Notes: generated by a model from the letters alone, not told the origin. 64,000 bases of DNA from Desulfopila inferna (GCF_016919005.1 NZ_JAFFQE010000001.1:310001-374000); one strand, 5' to 3'. Positions 34,556-43,360 are shown, counted from the stretch's first letter. Program-made: numbers and translations.

Positions 34556-35815
34556 ATGAACGAATTCAACCTGGCTGTTTTCATTGTTTCCCTGGCCATC
34601 CTCATTATGGGGGCTATCTTCGCCAAGATTGAGCGCTGGCCGATTTCCGAACCTTTGATAGCCATGACCGGAGGTATTATCTGCGGTCCTTTCTTCCTTG
34701 GTCTTCTTAATCTGCACTAGTGGGGCAAGACCGGCGACATAATGCTCATCGCCACCCACATGACTATCGCCATGGCCTTAATGGCAGCGGCCTTGCGTCT
34801 TCCCGCCAATTTTTTCCTGGAAAATCTCTCAAGCCAATCCATCATCCTGATGGGAGGCATGATGTTGATGTGGCTCTTCAGCTCCATCCTGTTTGTCGTC
34901 CTTTTCGACATCCCGTTTTTGACAGCCGCACTGGCAGGCGCTATTGTTACACCTACTGACCCGGTGGTGGCATCCTCCATCGTTTCCGGAAAATTTGCCC
35001 AAAATCATTTTTCAAAGAAGATCCGCCTGCCCCTGTCATTCGAATCGGGTGCCAATGACGGCTTAGCTTCACCGCTCGTCTCTCTTCCTCTCCTGCTCCT
35101 TATCCAGTCGAACCCGATAGGCACATGGCTGTTCAAATCTCTCCTGTGGGAGACGATGGGCGGCATAGTTCTCGGTTATATCGCCGGCAGTCTCGCTGGA
35201 AAACTGATCCATACGGCATACCACAAAAACTGGATGACGGAAAAATCACTGCTGGCTTCATCATTGGCCTTGGCTTTCGCCATTACCGGCGGATTTGAGC
35301 TGCTCCAGATGAACAGCATTATTGCCGTCTTCGTGGGAGGTCTGGCCTTCAATGGTCATATCGGCAAGGAAGACGATCTATTGGACGAGAAAATTCAAAA
35401 GGTCATGGAAAGGCTTTTCATCATTCCGATCTTCTTTTTCATCGGCCTGATACTTCCTTTTCATCACTGGATCAGGGAAGGCTGGATTCTGGTACTGCTG
35501 GTGGTGGGTGTTTTGTTGCTGCGGCGCATACCGGCATTTTTTCTCCTGAAAGTTCCCCTGCAGCATTATTCGAAGATCGACACACCGGCCCTGGGCTGGT
35601 TAGGACCCATGGGCGTCACATCTGTCTATTATGTCTTTCATGTCCAGGAGAAAGTATCAAATGAATTTCTCTGGACAGCGGCCAGTGCCGTCATTTTCGG
35701 CTCCACTGTCGTCCATGGCATCACCTCACCCTACATCGGCCGGTGGTATAAAAAACACAGCAATGCTGTTGCGGAAAACAATGACGATCTGACCTCTCCA
35801 CGACTCGATTCCTGA
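34556..35815 (+). pseudogene. CPA1-type Na+/H+ antiporter gene interrupted by an in-frame TAG
   Basis: Reading from the ATG at 34556 gives 54 codons, then TAG (34718-34720), then the same frame continues to 35815: 420 codons in all. Both sides are antiporter-like. The first part is MNEFNLAVFIVSLAILIMGA and more. The second has TPTDPVVASSIV and FESGANDGLASPLV, the CPA1 ion-binding region. Many membrane helices follow. The amber codon lies in the second or third helix region (LLNLH*WGKTG), where relatives typically have a charged residue. It may be a nonsense mutation, a sequencing error or a readthrough site. An internal ATG at 34742 alone would lack the first helices. Confidence 0.8.
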
Positions 35816-36097
35816 GAGGGTATAAAGGAAATAAAAGGAAATAAGTGGCAGACAGATTAGCGCGAGTTCAGGGCCGGCTCTTTTTCTGCGAATTATGTTT
35901 CAATTGCGCAGAATTAAAACGGCGGTGAGCTAATATAGTGCATAGCAAGAAGGACAAATTAATTGGATATACTCAAAGACGAGTTTTAACCCCTGATACC
36001 TGATTCCGGCCCCTAACTGATAGCGCTGCTAACCGCCACCTAACAAATTAAAGTTACTGCATATTCTTTACGATCGGGAATATTTTCAGGAGAATGT

Positions 36098-36612
36098 ATG
36101 CTCTGTATAATTGATATGCAAAACGATTTTGTGGATGAGCAAAAGGGAAAAATGGCAGTCAAAGGTACCGACAAACTCATCAATGGCATCGTCATAAAAT
36201 ATATGAGTATGATAGAAATGGAGATATTATCCTCTATACCATAAATCTGCATGGCAATATGGATGTAGATAACAGGAGTGATCAGGAAAAAGATTGGGGA
36301 CAGAAAATTGCTGATCCACTTAATGAAATGTTACACAACAAAATCAGAATAAAAAAAACATATCATGCCATATTTCCAGAGCACATGATACACATAAAGA
36401 ATAAGTATGGAACAAGTGATTGTATGAAAAAAATTGAAATAGTAGGCGTAGAATCACATATCTGCGTTTTATCCAATGCTGTTGTCTTCAGCAATGAATT
36501 CCCCAGTTCAAATATCATAATAAATAAAAATCTGTGTTTGAGTTCCGATATGGATTTGCACAATATGGCAATGGTAATCATGGAAAAGTTAAAAATGGAG
36601 GTAACAGATTAA
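36098..36612 (+). pseudogene. Frameshifted isochorismatase-family cysteine hydrolase
   Basis: Starts MLCIIDMQNDFVDEQKGKMA with the catalytic Asp. The frame then fails near 36199-36210 (stop at 36242), and homology continues one frame over: YEYDRNGDIILYTINLHGN. It goes on to KKTYHAIF (Lys) and VGVESHICVL (Cys) and ends at 36612. All three catalytic residues exist, but in two frames, so a single-base indel next to an AAAA run is the simplest explanation. Nicotinamidase belongs to this family, and the neighbour nadE starts 1 bp after the stop. A link to NAD salvage is therefore plausible. Confidence 0.75.
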
Positions 36613-36613
36613 G

Positions 36614-37387
36614 ATGGAATTATCCCACGAAAAACTGGTAAAAATAACCTCTCAATTGATTTACTGGATAAAAAAGATGATTGTGAAAACAGGAGGAAAT
36701 AAAGCTGTAATTGGTATTTCAGGAGGTAAGGACAGTTCCATTGTCGCCGCTCTTTGCGTAGAAGCATTGGGAAAAGAAAATGTTTTTGGCGTGCTGATGC
36801 CAAATGGTATACAAAAGGACATATCTTATGCTCATGAAATTTGCGAACATCTTATGATAAAGAAGATTATTGCTCCTATAAAATCCATGGTTGAACTTTA
36901 TCATCATATTCTTTCTGCAATAGACAAAGAGATAATTAATGAAATATCAAATCAGACCAAACTCAATCTACCTCCAAGGGTCAGAATGACACTGTTGTAC
37001 GCAATCGCGCAATCAATAGACTCGAGTAGGGTCATCAATACGAGTAACCTTTCTGAAGACTGGGTAGGATATGCTACTATAAATGGTGATACTGCGGGAG
37101 CTTTTGCACCTATAGGATTGTTCACTACTGATGAAGTAATTCAGATTGGGCGTTATCTTAAAATCCCGGAAAAGTTTATAATCAAACCTCCGGAAGATGG
37201 GCTGACAGGCAAGACCGATGAAGATGTCCTGGGCTTTTCGTACAATACCCTTAACAAATATATACGCGATGGAAAGATAGATGATCCCGTAGCCAAGAAT
37301 AAAATTGATAAGTTGCATAGGGAAAGCAGATTTAAGTTCTCACCGATAGCAATGTTTAATGCCGATCTGCCTATCAATTTAAATTGA
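36614..37387 (+). CDS. nadE: Ammonia-dependent NAD+ synthetase
   Basis: 257 residues. Converts deamido-NAD to NAD using ATP and ammonia. The PP-loop SGGKDSS is at 36-42. The family block TSNLSEDWVGYATINGDTAG and the following FAPIGLFTTDEVIQIGRYL are intact. The glutaminase domain of long NadE forms is absent. Base composition is clearly more A/T-rich than the core genes of the window, as in the preceding cysteine hydrolase, consistent with transfer as a pair. Confidence 0.93.
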   Translation: MELSHEKLVKITSQLIYWIKKMIVKTGGNKAVIGISGGKDSSIVAALCVEALGKENVFGVLMPNGIQKDISYAHEICEHLMIKKIIAPIKSMVELYHHILSAIDKEIINEISNQTKLNLPPRVRMTLLYAIAQSIDSSRVINTSNLSEDWVGYATINGDTAGAFAPIGLFTTDEVIQIGRYLKIPEKFIIKPPEDGLTGKTDEDVLGFSYNTLNKYIRDGKIDDPVAKNKIDKLHRESRFKFSPIAMFNADLPINLN

Positions 37388-37948
37388 AAAAAAATTAAAA
37401 TAATCGCAACGGTTCACCGGAATTTAGTTAATTCTTGAAAAAAGTTTGGGTGTTCAGAAACAGATTCTGTTTCCTTCCTTTTCATGAACGTTCTTCTCAC
37501 CCTGCCGCAAAAGGTTATTAGCCAAACCATCGATGAGTGTCGGGGTCAAGGTCGAAGTGCCATTTCTCGCAGAATCTGTGAGGCATGGGACTGACGTCAA
37601 GAGTGCTGGGTTCACTTTCTATGCAGTCCTGACTTTCCTGTAAATTCCATTCAATTAAATCATCAAATCCCAGGAACCTATCCTTTCCCAGCCGTCCTTT
37701 CAGTATTTTCGAGTGCGCAATAAACTTGAACACAACAGATTAATTACCCAAAGCGGCACCCTCGGCCCTACTCACAAGATCAGCCGCTAAACCAAGATCT
37801 TTCCAATGCACAGTCTGATAAAATTTCCGCTGAAAATGGAGCAACTTTCCAGCGCCTGTTTTGGAGTCCGCTATTGACGATCGCCCACTCCGATGCGATA
37901 CTGAGAACTAACTCTACCAGATGAAAGAGATGCAAAAGGGGGAATGAT
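37388..37948. other. Intergenic region, no gene recognised
   Basis: 561 bp after nadE. A 71-codon minus-strand frame (37518-37733) has no recognisable product. No hairpin with a T-run or repeat was noticed. Confidence 0.5.
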
Positions 37949-38296
37949 ATGATTATGGTAATTGTTAAATTCAAACTACCTAAAAAAATAACAAGATATC
38001 AAGCACTCGAAACCTTCCTGGGTACAGCTCCAAAATATAGGGACTTGAGCGGTCTTATTCGCAAGTACTATTTCGTTTCTGAAGATAGGAATACGGCTGG
38101 TGGGGTCTACCTGTGGAAGTCCCGCGAGGAGGCAGATTGCGTCTATACAGAAGAATGGAAGGCATTTGTGCGCGGAAAGTATGGCAATGACCCTATGATT
38201 GAATATTTAGAATGTCCGGTGGTTGTTGACAATATATCGAATGAAATAATCTCTGACACTGCAACCCATTACTGCAGTTGGGGGGAGAGTGCATAA
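37949..38296 (+). CDS. YdhR-like putative monooxygenase (dimeric alpha-beta barrel)
   Basis: 115 residues. Segments LETFLGTAPKYRDLSGLIRK and GGVYLWKSREEADCVYTEEW are typical of the YdhR/antibiotic-biosynthesis-monooxygenase-like barrel proteins. Substrate and cofactor unknown. AAAGGGGG lies upstream of ATGATTATG, so the start may be 37949 or 37955. A small frame begins directly at its stop codon. Located in the accessory segment. Confidence 0.8.
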   Translation: MIMVIVKFKLPKKITRYQALETFLGTAPKYRDLSGLIRKYYFVSEDRNTAGGVYLWKSREEADCVYTEEWKAFVRGKYGNDPMIEYLECPVVVDNISNEIISDTATHYCSWGESA

Positions 38297-38446
38297 GTGG
38301 AAGAAAAGCTCAGATTACAAATCATCGAAATGCTCCATGGCGATATCAACAGCCGTGAAGATGCTCCCACTAATTACGATGAATTTAAGAGAACAGGGAC
38401 TCTGGAGATCTTTCCAGAATATAAAAACGGGCTTGCTTCGTATTGA
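38297..38446 (+). CDS. Possible 49-residue small protein, coupled to the YdhR-like gene
   Basis: Starts with GTG immediately after the TAA of the YdhR-like gene and encodes 49 residues (EEKLRLQIIEMLHGDINSRE at the start, FPEYKNGLASY at the end). Amphipathic and acidic, with no known family. Immediate juxtaposition suggests translational coupling. It could equally be the remnant of a longer gene. Tentative. Confidence 0.35.
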   Translation: MEEKLRLQIIEMLHGDINSREDAPTNYDEFKRTGTLEIFPEYKNGLASY

Positions 38447-38591
38447 TGCCGGTCAGACACCCTTGATGGCTCACCGATAATTGATATCAAGAAAAGATCA
38501 GCTGAAAAGTGATGACAAATTATCCAGGAACACTGCCCCTGCCAATCTAGAAAGTGGCGGCATAAATAACATGAAAATAGGAGCAATGATT

Positions 38592-39392
38592 ATGCAGCAA
38601 AAAACAGCTTTTGAAGAAAACGATCTGTCACTGTTATCAGTAAAAGATCATGTAGGCACATTAACTTTAAATCGTCCAAAACAATACAATGCTCTATCAA
38701 GACCTATGATTGCCTCTGTTTCCACAATACTGGACGAAATCAATGAGGATAAAAATATACATGTAGTTGTTCTTGCAGCAAACGGTCCTGGTTTTTGTGC
38801 GGGACATGATCTGAAAGAAATTTGCAATAACAGGAATGAAGATTATCTGGAAGCCCTCTTTAATGAATGTTCTCAAATGATGTTAAAGATTTTAAAGTTA
38901 GACCAGCCTGTTATTGCAAAAGTGCATTCCATAGCAACAGCTGCAGGATGCCAGCTGGTTGCAACATGCGATCTGGCAGTTGCTTCAGAAAAAGCGAGAT
39001 TTGCAACACCTGGAGTTAATATTGGTCTTTTCTGCTCTACCCCTATGGTAGCCCTTAGCCGTAATGTGAGCAGGAAAAATGCAATGGAGATGCTGCTTAC
39101 CGGCGATATATTTTCATCAGAACATGCCTCAAATATCGGATTGATTAATAAGGTTGTAAAAGAGGATGACCTTGACAAGGCTGTTGAAGAGCTTGCACTA
39201 AAAATCGCTTCAAAATCACCTTTGACCTTGGCAATGGGCAAACGAGCTTTTTATAAACAGCTTGAATCCGGGATCTCCGACGCTTATGAGTATGCAGGTG
39301 CGGTAATGTGTCAAAACATGCTGACAAACGATGCCGACGAGGGGATAAAAGCTTTTATTGAAAAGCGTCAGCCTGAATGGACAGGCACCTAA
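38592..39392 (+). CDS. Enoyl-CoA hydratase/isomerase family protein (ECHDC3-like)
   Basis: 266 residues from the ATG at 38592, which has AGGAG 8 bp upstream; earlier in-frame ATGs lack a site. Crotonase fold: LTLNRPKQYNALS near the N-terminus, oxyanion segments CAGHDLKE and TAAGCQLVATCDLAVASEKA. The two glutamates that catalyse hydration in classical enzymes are not present (Q in GCQLVA, PGVNIG for the second). This matches the ECHDC3 subgroup. Activity may be isomerase, hydrolase or none. In the accessory segment, without partner beta-oxidation genes. Confidence 0.87.
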   Translation: MQQKTAFEENDLSLLSVKDHVGTLTLNRPKQYNALSRPMIASVSTILDEINEDKNIHVVVLAANGPGFCAGHDLKEICNNRNEDYLEALFNECSQMMLKILKLDQPVIAKVHSIATAAGCQLVATCDLAVASEKARFATPGVNIGLFCSTPMVALSRNVSRKNAMEMLLTGDIFSSEHASNIGLINKVVKEDDLDKAVEELALKIASKSPLTLAMGKRAFYKQLESGISDAYEYAGAVMCQNMLTNDADEGIKAFIEKRQPEWTGT

Positions 39393-39492
39393 GCAGCTAA
39401 AAAGGCAACGCTTTTCAGAAAAATAATTTTACAGTTCTCCCCTTTTATCAAGAGAGATTTGCTCTGCCAATATGTTTCCATGATGATAAGGC

Positions 39493-39596
39493 AATAGTCG
39501 AGATATTTCCTGAGTATACGTAATAAAACCTGTTTTTGCTATTAAATAGTCGAGATATTTCCTGAGTATACGTAATAAAACCTGTTTTTGCTATTA
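39493..39596. repeat. Perfect 2 x 52-bp tandem repeat
   Basis: Two identical adjacent 52-bp units, each starting AATAGTCGAGATATTTCCTG and ending TTTTTGCTATTA (39493-39544, 39545-39596). Recent duplication, since the copies are identical. No coding role seen. Confidence 0.95.
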
Positions 39597-39665
39597 TATT
39601 GGATGCTATACTTTCATTATTTTCGCTTTTTTCAATCTAAGGTACTACGACCCGAGGAAGTTCCG

Positions 39666-39728
39666 TCAGGAAAGGATTCTGAGTCTCCCGGCAATGCAGA
39701 AGAGAAGAATGACTGCCAAAGTATTCAT
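39666..39728 (-). pseudogene. Relic of the 5' end of the anchored-protein gene
   Basis: The minus strand reads MNTLAVILLFCIAGRLRILS then TGA. It aligns with the start of the intact gene at 33179 (MKRILLAVILLICIAGGL). It lies exactly 10 bp after the comM stop, the same spacing as at the left junction. Confidence 0.75.
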
Positions 39729-39761
39729 AGTAAGTGAATCATCCTAAGCGTCGGTATTGTA
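39694..39761 (-). repeat. Right junction duplicate of the 33.2-39.7 kb segment
   Basis: 68 bp matching 33139-33212. Includes the genuine comM 3' end, 10-bp spacer and the relic start of the anchored-protein gene. Confidence 0.8.
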
Positions 39762-41259
39762 TGGCCTCGGCCACGTGCTGCTTTTCTATTGAGCCGGAAT
39801 CATCAAGGTCGGCAATGGTGCGGGCGATTTTCAGTATGCGGTGGTACGCGCGGGCGGAAAGTCCCAGCCGTTCGACACTCATCTGTAGAAGACTCCTGCC
39901 TGTATTATCGATTGTGCAGTATTTTTCTACCATACTCGGCGACATCGCGGCATTTGACCGTGATCCCTTCAATTGGCTGAAACGAGCTTTCTGAATGGCA
40001 TGTGCCCGGTTGACCCGCTGACGAATTTCAGATGACGATTCGGATTTAGCCGTTGTATTCATTTCCGAATATGGCAACGCTCCTATTTCCAGATGCATAT
40101 CCATTCTGTCGAGCAGGGGACCCGAAAGTTTTGAGATATAATTTTGAACCTGCACCGCGTTACAGATGCATCTATTGCCTCTGTCTCCGTGAAAGCCGCA
40201 GGGACAGGGATTATATGCGGCTACCAGCAAAAAATCCGCGGGAAAGGCCAGGGACATATTCACCCTGGCGATTGTCACCTTTCTGTCTTCTAAAGGCTGT
40301 CTCAGCATCTCCAGGAGGCGTTTTCGGAATTCGGTCAGCTCATCGAGAAAAAGTACGCCGTTATGAGCAAGAGAGACCTCGCCAGGCTTGGGATAACTGC
40401 CTCCGCCGATCAATCCTGCATCGGATATGGTGTGATGGGGAGCGCGAAACGGCCGTTGCGAAATCAGGGCAACATCCTCCGGAAGCGTCCCGGCTATACT
40501 GTGGATTTTGGTCGTTTCCAGGGCCTCTTCGAAGCTCAATTGCGGTAGTATCGTGGTTATCCTGCGGGCAAGCATGGTTTTTCCTGCGCCCGGAGGTCCT
40601 TTGAGCAGAACGTTGTGATTTCCGCTTGCAGCTATCTCCAGTGCACGTTTTGCATGCTCCTGCCCTTTGACATCCGAGAAATCAAGAGAGGAATCTTCTT
40701 CATGGGAAAACGTGGTATCAAAACTGTTTTTATATGGCTCAATCTCCCTTTCTCCCAGCAGATATTCCACCGCTTCATAAAGGTAATGAATCGGGATCAC
40801 CTCGATTCCATCGACCACCCCCGCTTCTTTGGAATTCTCGGACGGAACCAGGATTCCTTTCATTTGTTGATCTCTGGCGTTAAGCACAACAGGCAGCATG
40901 CCGCGTACCCCTCTCACCTTGCCGTCGAGAGAAAGTTCGCCGACAATGGAATAACAGCTTAGCTTTTCCGGGGGAATAAGTCCATTTGCAGAGAGGATGC
41001 CCAGAGCTATGGGCAGGTCATAGCCAGCGCCTTCTTTTTTGACGTTGGCCGGAGCAAGATTGACGGTTATGCGTTTGTTGGGAAAATCATACCCACAGTT
41101 TTTAATCGCTGCCTTTACTCTGTCTTTACTTTCCTTTACGGCTCCATCCGGCAGGCCGACCGTTGAAAACATCGGCAATCCACTGGCGATGTCGACTTCG
41201 ATTTCCAGAGAGAGACCTTCGACTCCGATAATTATGCAGCTATTAACTTTCGCTAGCAT
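39739..41259 (-). CDS. comM: YifB/ComM family Mg-chelatase-like AAA+ ATPase
   Basis: 506 residues. N-terminal Lon-like S5 fold (IEVDIASGLPMFSTVGLPDG), AAA+ core with Walker A GPPGAGKTML and Walker B LFLDELTEF, Mg-chelatase SDAGLIGGG segment, and a C-terminal lid ending QYRRLG. ComM is a branch-migration helicase aiding integration of DNA during transformation. Its start overlaps the trmN6 stop by 7 bp. Downstream, the ancestral partner gene has been separated by the 33.2-39.7 kb segment. Confidence 0.94.
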   Translation of the reverse strand: MLAKVNSCIIIGVEGLSLEIEVDIASGLPMFSTVGLPDGAVKESKDRVKAAIKNCGYDFPNKRITVNLAPANVKKEGAGYDLPIALGILSANGLIPPEKLSCYSIVGELSLDGKVRGVRGMLPVVLNARDQQMKGILVPSENSKEAGVVDGIEVIPIHYLYEAVEYLLGEREIEPYKNSFDTTFSHEEDSSLDFSDVKGQEHAKRALEIAASGNHNVLLKGPPGAGKTMLARRITTILPQLSFEEALETTKIHSIAGTLPEDVALISQRPFRAPHHTISDAGLIGGGSYPKPGEVSLAHNGVLFLDELTEFRKRLLEMLRQPLEDRKVTIARVNMSLAFPADFLLVAAYNPCPCGFHGDRGNRCICNAVQVQNYISKLSGPLLDRMDMHLEIGALPYSEMNTTAKSESSSEIRQRVNRAHAIQKARFSQLKGSRSNAAMSPSMVEKYCTIDNTGRSLLQMSVERLGLSARAYHRILKIARTIADLDDSGSIEKQHVAEAIQYRRLG

Positions 41260-42038
41260 GAGGACTCAACACTTTCCTTATCCAGTTCAGCTGGGTTAGG
41301 CCGGTACATGGCATTCACTTCTTCCGTATAATCCCCATGTCTTTTATTATAGATATACAGCGGCTTCAGGATTTGCACTCCCACCCCGCCGTTTTTAACA
41401 CACTCAACCAGCACCAGTGTGGCGGAATCAGCCTCGGGATAACTGTAGACCAGTCTTATACGTTTGGGCTGCATTCTTTTGAGAACAAGGCAATGCAGCA
41501 ACTCAGCCATTGATTCCGCCGGAAAAACCAGAGAAAAAACGCCCTTGTTCTTTAAGGCATATGAAGCTGCTGCAATTATTTCGCTGATATTGGCTGACGC
41601 CTGGTGACGTGCCAGATATTCTTCATTGCCACTGCTGGTCCTGCCGCTGCCGACTCGGAAAAACGGCGGATTGCAGATAATATGAGAAAACCATTCACAA
41701 GGAAAAATTATATCAATTTTTTTCAAATCTCCAGCTGTGATGGTAAACTTCGAGCTGAAACCGTTGACGGTACTGTTTTTCCGGGCGACTTCAACAAGGT
41801 TTTGTTGTAATTCTAAACCGTCTATCGAGAGTATCTGGCATTTTTTCCGATACAAAAGTATTAAGCCGAGGATGCCGCAGCCGCAGCCCAGGTCGAGAAT
41901 TTTAGACTTTTTTAAGGCAAGAGAGAAATGAGCAAGCAGGACGGAGTCAATGGAAAATCTATATCCATTTTTGTTCTGGAAGCAGGTAAGAGCTCCATTG
42001 AACAGGGAATCAGCTGTCATCTCTTTGGAATCATCCAT
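41253..42038 (-). CDS. trmN6: tRNA1(Val) A37 N6-methyltransferase family protein
   Basis: 261 residues. SAM-binding motif LDLGCGCGILGLIL (about 48-61) and the N6-adenine catalytic NPPFF are typical of TrmN6 (YfiC). The C-terminal stretch NPAELDK is encoded by a repeat family 2 palindrome (41278-41299), so the last ~13 residues are probably acquired. Overlaps comM by 7 bp. Other class N6-methyltransferases are possible, but length and motif fit TrmN6. Confidence 0.88.
   Translation of the reverse strand: MDDSKEMTADSLFNGALTCFQNKNGYRFSIDSVLLAHFSLALKKSKILDLGCGCGILGLILLYRKKCQILSIDGLELQQNLVEVARKNSTVNGFSSKFTITAGDLKKIDIIFPCEWFSHIICNPPFFRVGSGRTSSGNEEYLARHQASANISEIIAAASYALKNKGVFSLVFPAESMAELLHCLVLKRMQPKRIRLVYSYPEADSATLVLVECVKNGGVGVQILKPLYIYNKRHGDYTEEVNAMYRPNPAELDKESVESSC
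41278..41299 (-). repeat. Repeat family 2 copy inside the trmN6 coding end
   Basis: The minus strand reads CTAACCCAGCTGAACTGGAT then AA. It shares the TAACCCAGCNGARCTGGATAAG form with the intergenic copy at 43228-43250. Confidence 0.6.
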
Positions 42039-42469
42039 AGTTATTTAAATAAAATAGCGGAACATTTTCAATTAAAAGGTCAGGCGCTCAACTTCTTTCT
42101 GTTTTTCTCTGAAAAAAGCAGCTTTTCCTTTTCATTTTCATGGAGAATGATATGATATTTTTTAAGATTTCTCTCGCTTTTGCCACTACAGATAAAACAG
42201 GAAATTCCGGATAATGCAAGTGGTGCTTCCTTTTGTTTTCGGCGGCGGCAAATACACTATGAAAAATTCCTGACGCAGACCGATAATATTCCCGGTATAT
42301 ACTGGTATTATTATCGTAATGCAGTATAAGTGTGGTTTTGTAAGTACTACTACCTAAAAAAATGTTTACTGGTACTGTGATTTAAAAAATCAGGACATAA
42401 ATTCAGCCGGAATTTTATCTCATAGAGATGAACTTCCGGTTTCGTTTCTATTTTGCAATGGAGTACAGC
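42039..42469. other. Divergent intergenic region between trmN6 and queD-like gene
   Basis: 431 bp, A/T-rich, without a recognisable gene or strong hairpin. Promoters for both flanking genes should lie here; no confident -35/-10 pair chosen. Confidence 0.5.
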
Positions 42470-42856
42470 ATGTTTGATATTTTCATTAAAACCCATTTTG
42501 CCGGAGCTCATCATCTCCGAGACTATCCTGGAGAATGTGAACTTCCCCATGGCCACAACTGGAAGGTAAAGGTCACAGTACGGGCAAAAAACGTCGATGA
42601 GATCGGCATGGGTATTGACTTCAAGGTACTTAAGAAGCATGTCAAAGAGGTCGTTGATCGACTGGACCATCGCGATCTCAATGCAATGGATGAGTTTGCC
42701 GTCCTCAATCCGTCGTCTGAGCATATAGCCATCTTCATTTTCAAAAATCTCGTGGAAAAACTGCAGCATGACCGCTATTTTCTCTACAGCGTCACAGTAA
42801 TGGAAACGGATACTTCCGGATTGACCTATTATGGTGATAATTCTGTTTCCAGGTAA
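42470..42856 (+). CDS. queD: 6-pyruvoyl-tetrahydropterin synthase / 6-carboxytetrahydropterin synthase family protein
   Basis: 128 residues from the ATG at 42470, with GGAG 6 bp upstream. Zinc histidines are in AHHL and PHGHNW. The catalytic Cys is in PGECELPHGH, and LDHRDLN carries the charge-relay Asp/His. In bacteria this family usually makes 6-carboxy-tetrahydropterin for queuosine, but no other queuosine genes are nearby, so a pterin role is not excluded. Confidence 0.88.
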   Translation: MFDIFIKTHFAGAHHLRDYPGECELPHGHNWKVKVTVRAKNVDEIGMGIDFKVLKKHVKEVVDRLDHRDLNAMDEFAVLNPSSEHIAIFIFKNLVEKLQHDRYFLYSVTVMETDTSGLTYYGDNSVSR

Positions 42857-43360
42857 GTGGATTGTCAGAAAACAATTGGTAGGAAACTAAATTGCATTCC
42901 AACGTCTTGGGCAGAGACTTCAAATTTGATTTGACTTTTTTGGCACTCCCGGATTCTGCATGCTTTTGCTCTACTATTTGAAATTAATGCAGGCAATTAT
43001 CCATGACATTGCAAGGTAGTTTTAACTTGTTGGGGTTTGCTGCACTCACCGCCAACCTACCCTTTCAAATTTCGATTGCGGCAATCCGGTAGATGGTGCT
43101 GACGTAAGGAAGTCCAGCGCTTTTGCTCATCGCTATCCTGTTGTTTTTGGTTCTTTTTGAAAGACATTCAGTTGGATGAATCTGATTTTTTTTATTTTGT
43201 GGTGTTTATTTTTCGTAGCTAAGAGCACTAACCCAGCGGAGCTGGATAAGTGCCTTGGCAGTAGAGGTGAGTTCACGGATGTGAATATATTTTTGGTTTT
43301 CTTGTTTTTGGGGTGGTTTTTCAGGAGTAAGGCACTAAACTTCAATCATATAATAATCTT
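42857..43360. other. Intergenic region with a family 2 repeat
   Basis: 504 bp without a credible gene. A 62-codon frame at 43176-43364 is translated from repeat sequence (its NPAELDK is the same motif as in the TrmN6 tail). The inverted pair CAGGAGTAAGGCACT and AAGTGCCTTGG flanks about 80 bp and may mark a small element. Confidence 0.55.
43228..43250 (+). repeat. Repeat family 2 copy
   Basis: CTAACCCAGCGGAGCTGGAT then AAG. Same form as at the trmN6 end and at 59278. Confidence 0.6.

Larger units (their letters stand above)
39393..39738. other. Intergenic region holding a tandem repeat and an operon-junction relic
   Basis: Contains the two-copy 52-bp direct repeat and the decayed 5' end of the anchored-protein gene. 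No intact gene. Confidence 0.7.

Noticed and set aside
34718-34720. Pyrrolysine codon in the antiporter
   Set aside because: Known pyrrolysine use is mainly in methylamine methyltransferases and no pyl genes are in the window; kept only as a point to exclude.
37518-37733. 71-codon minus-strand frame after nadE
   Set aside because: No family resemblance, no ribosome site, in a decayed-looking region.
39493-39596. CRISPR-like repeat
   Set aside because: Two directly abutting identical units without spacers; a simple tandem duplication.
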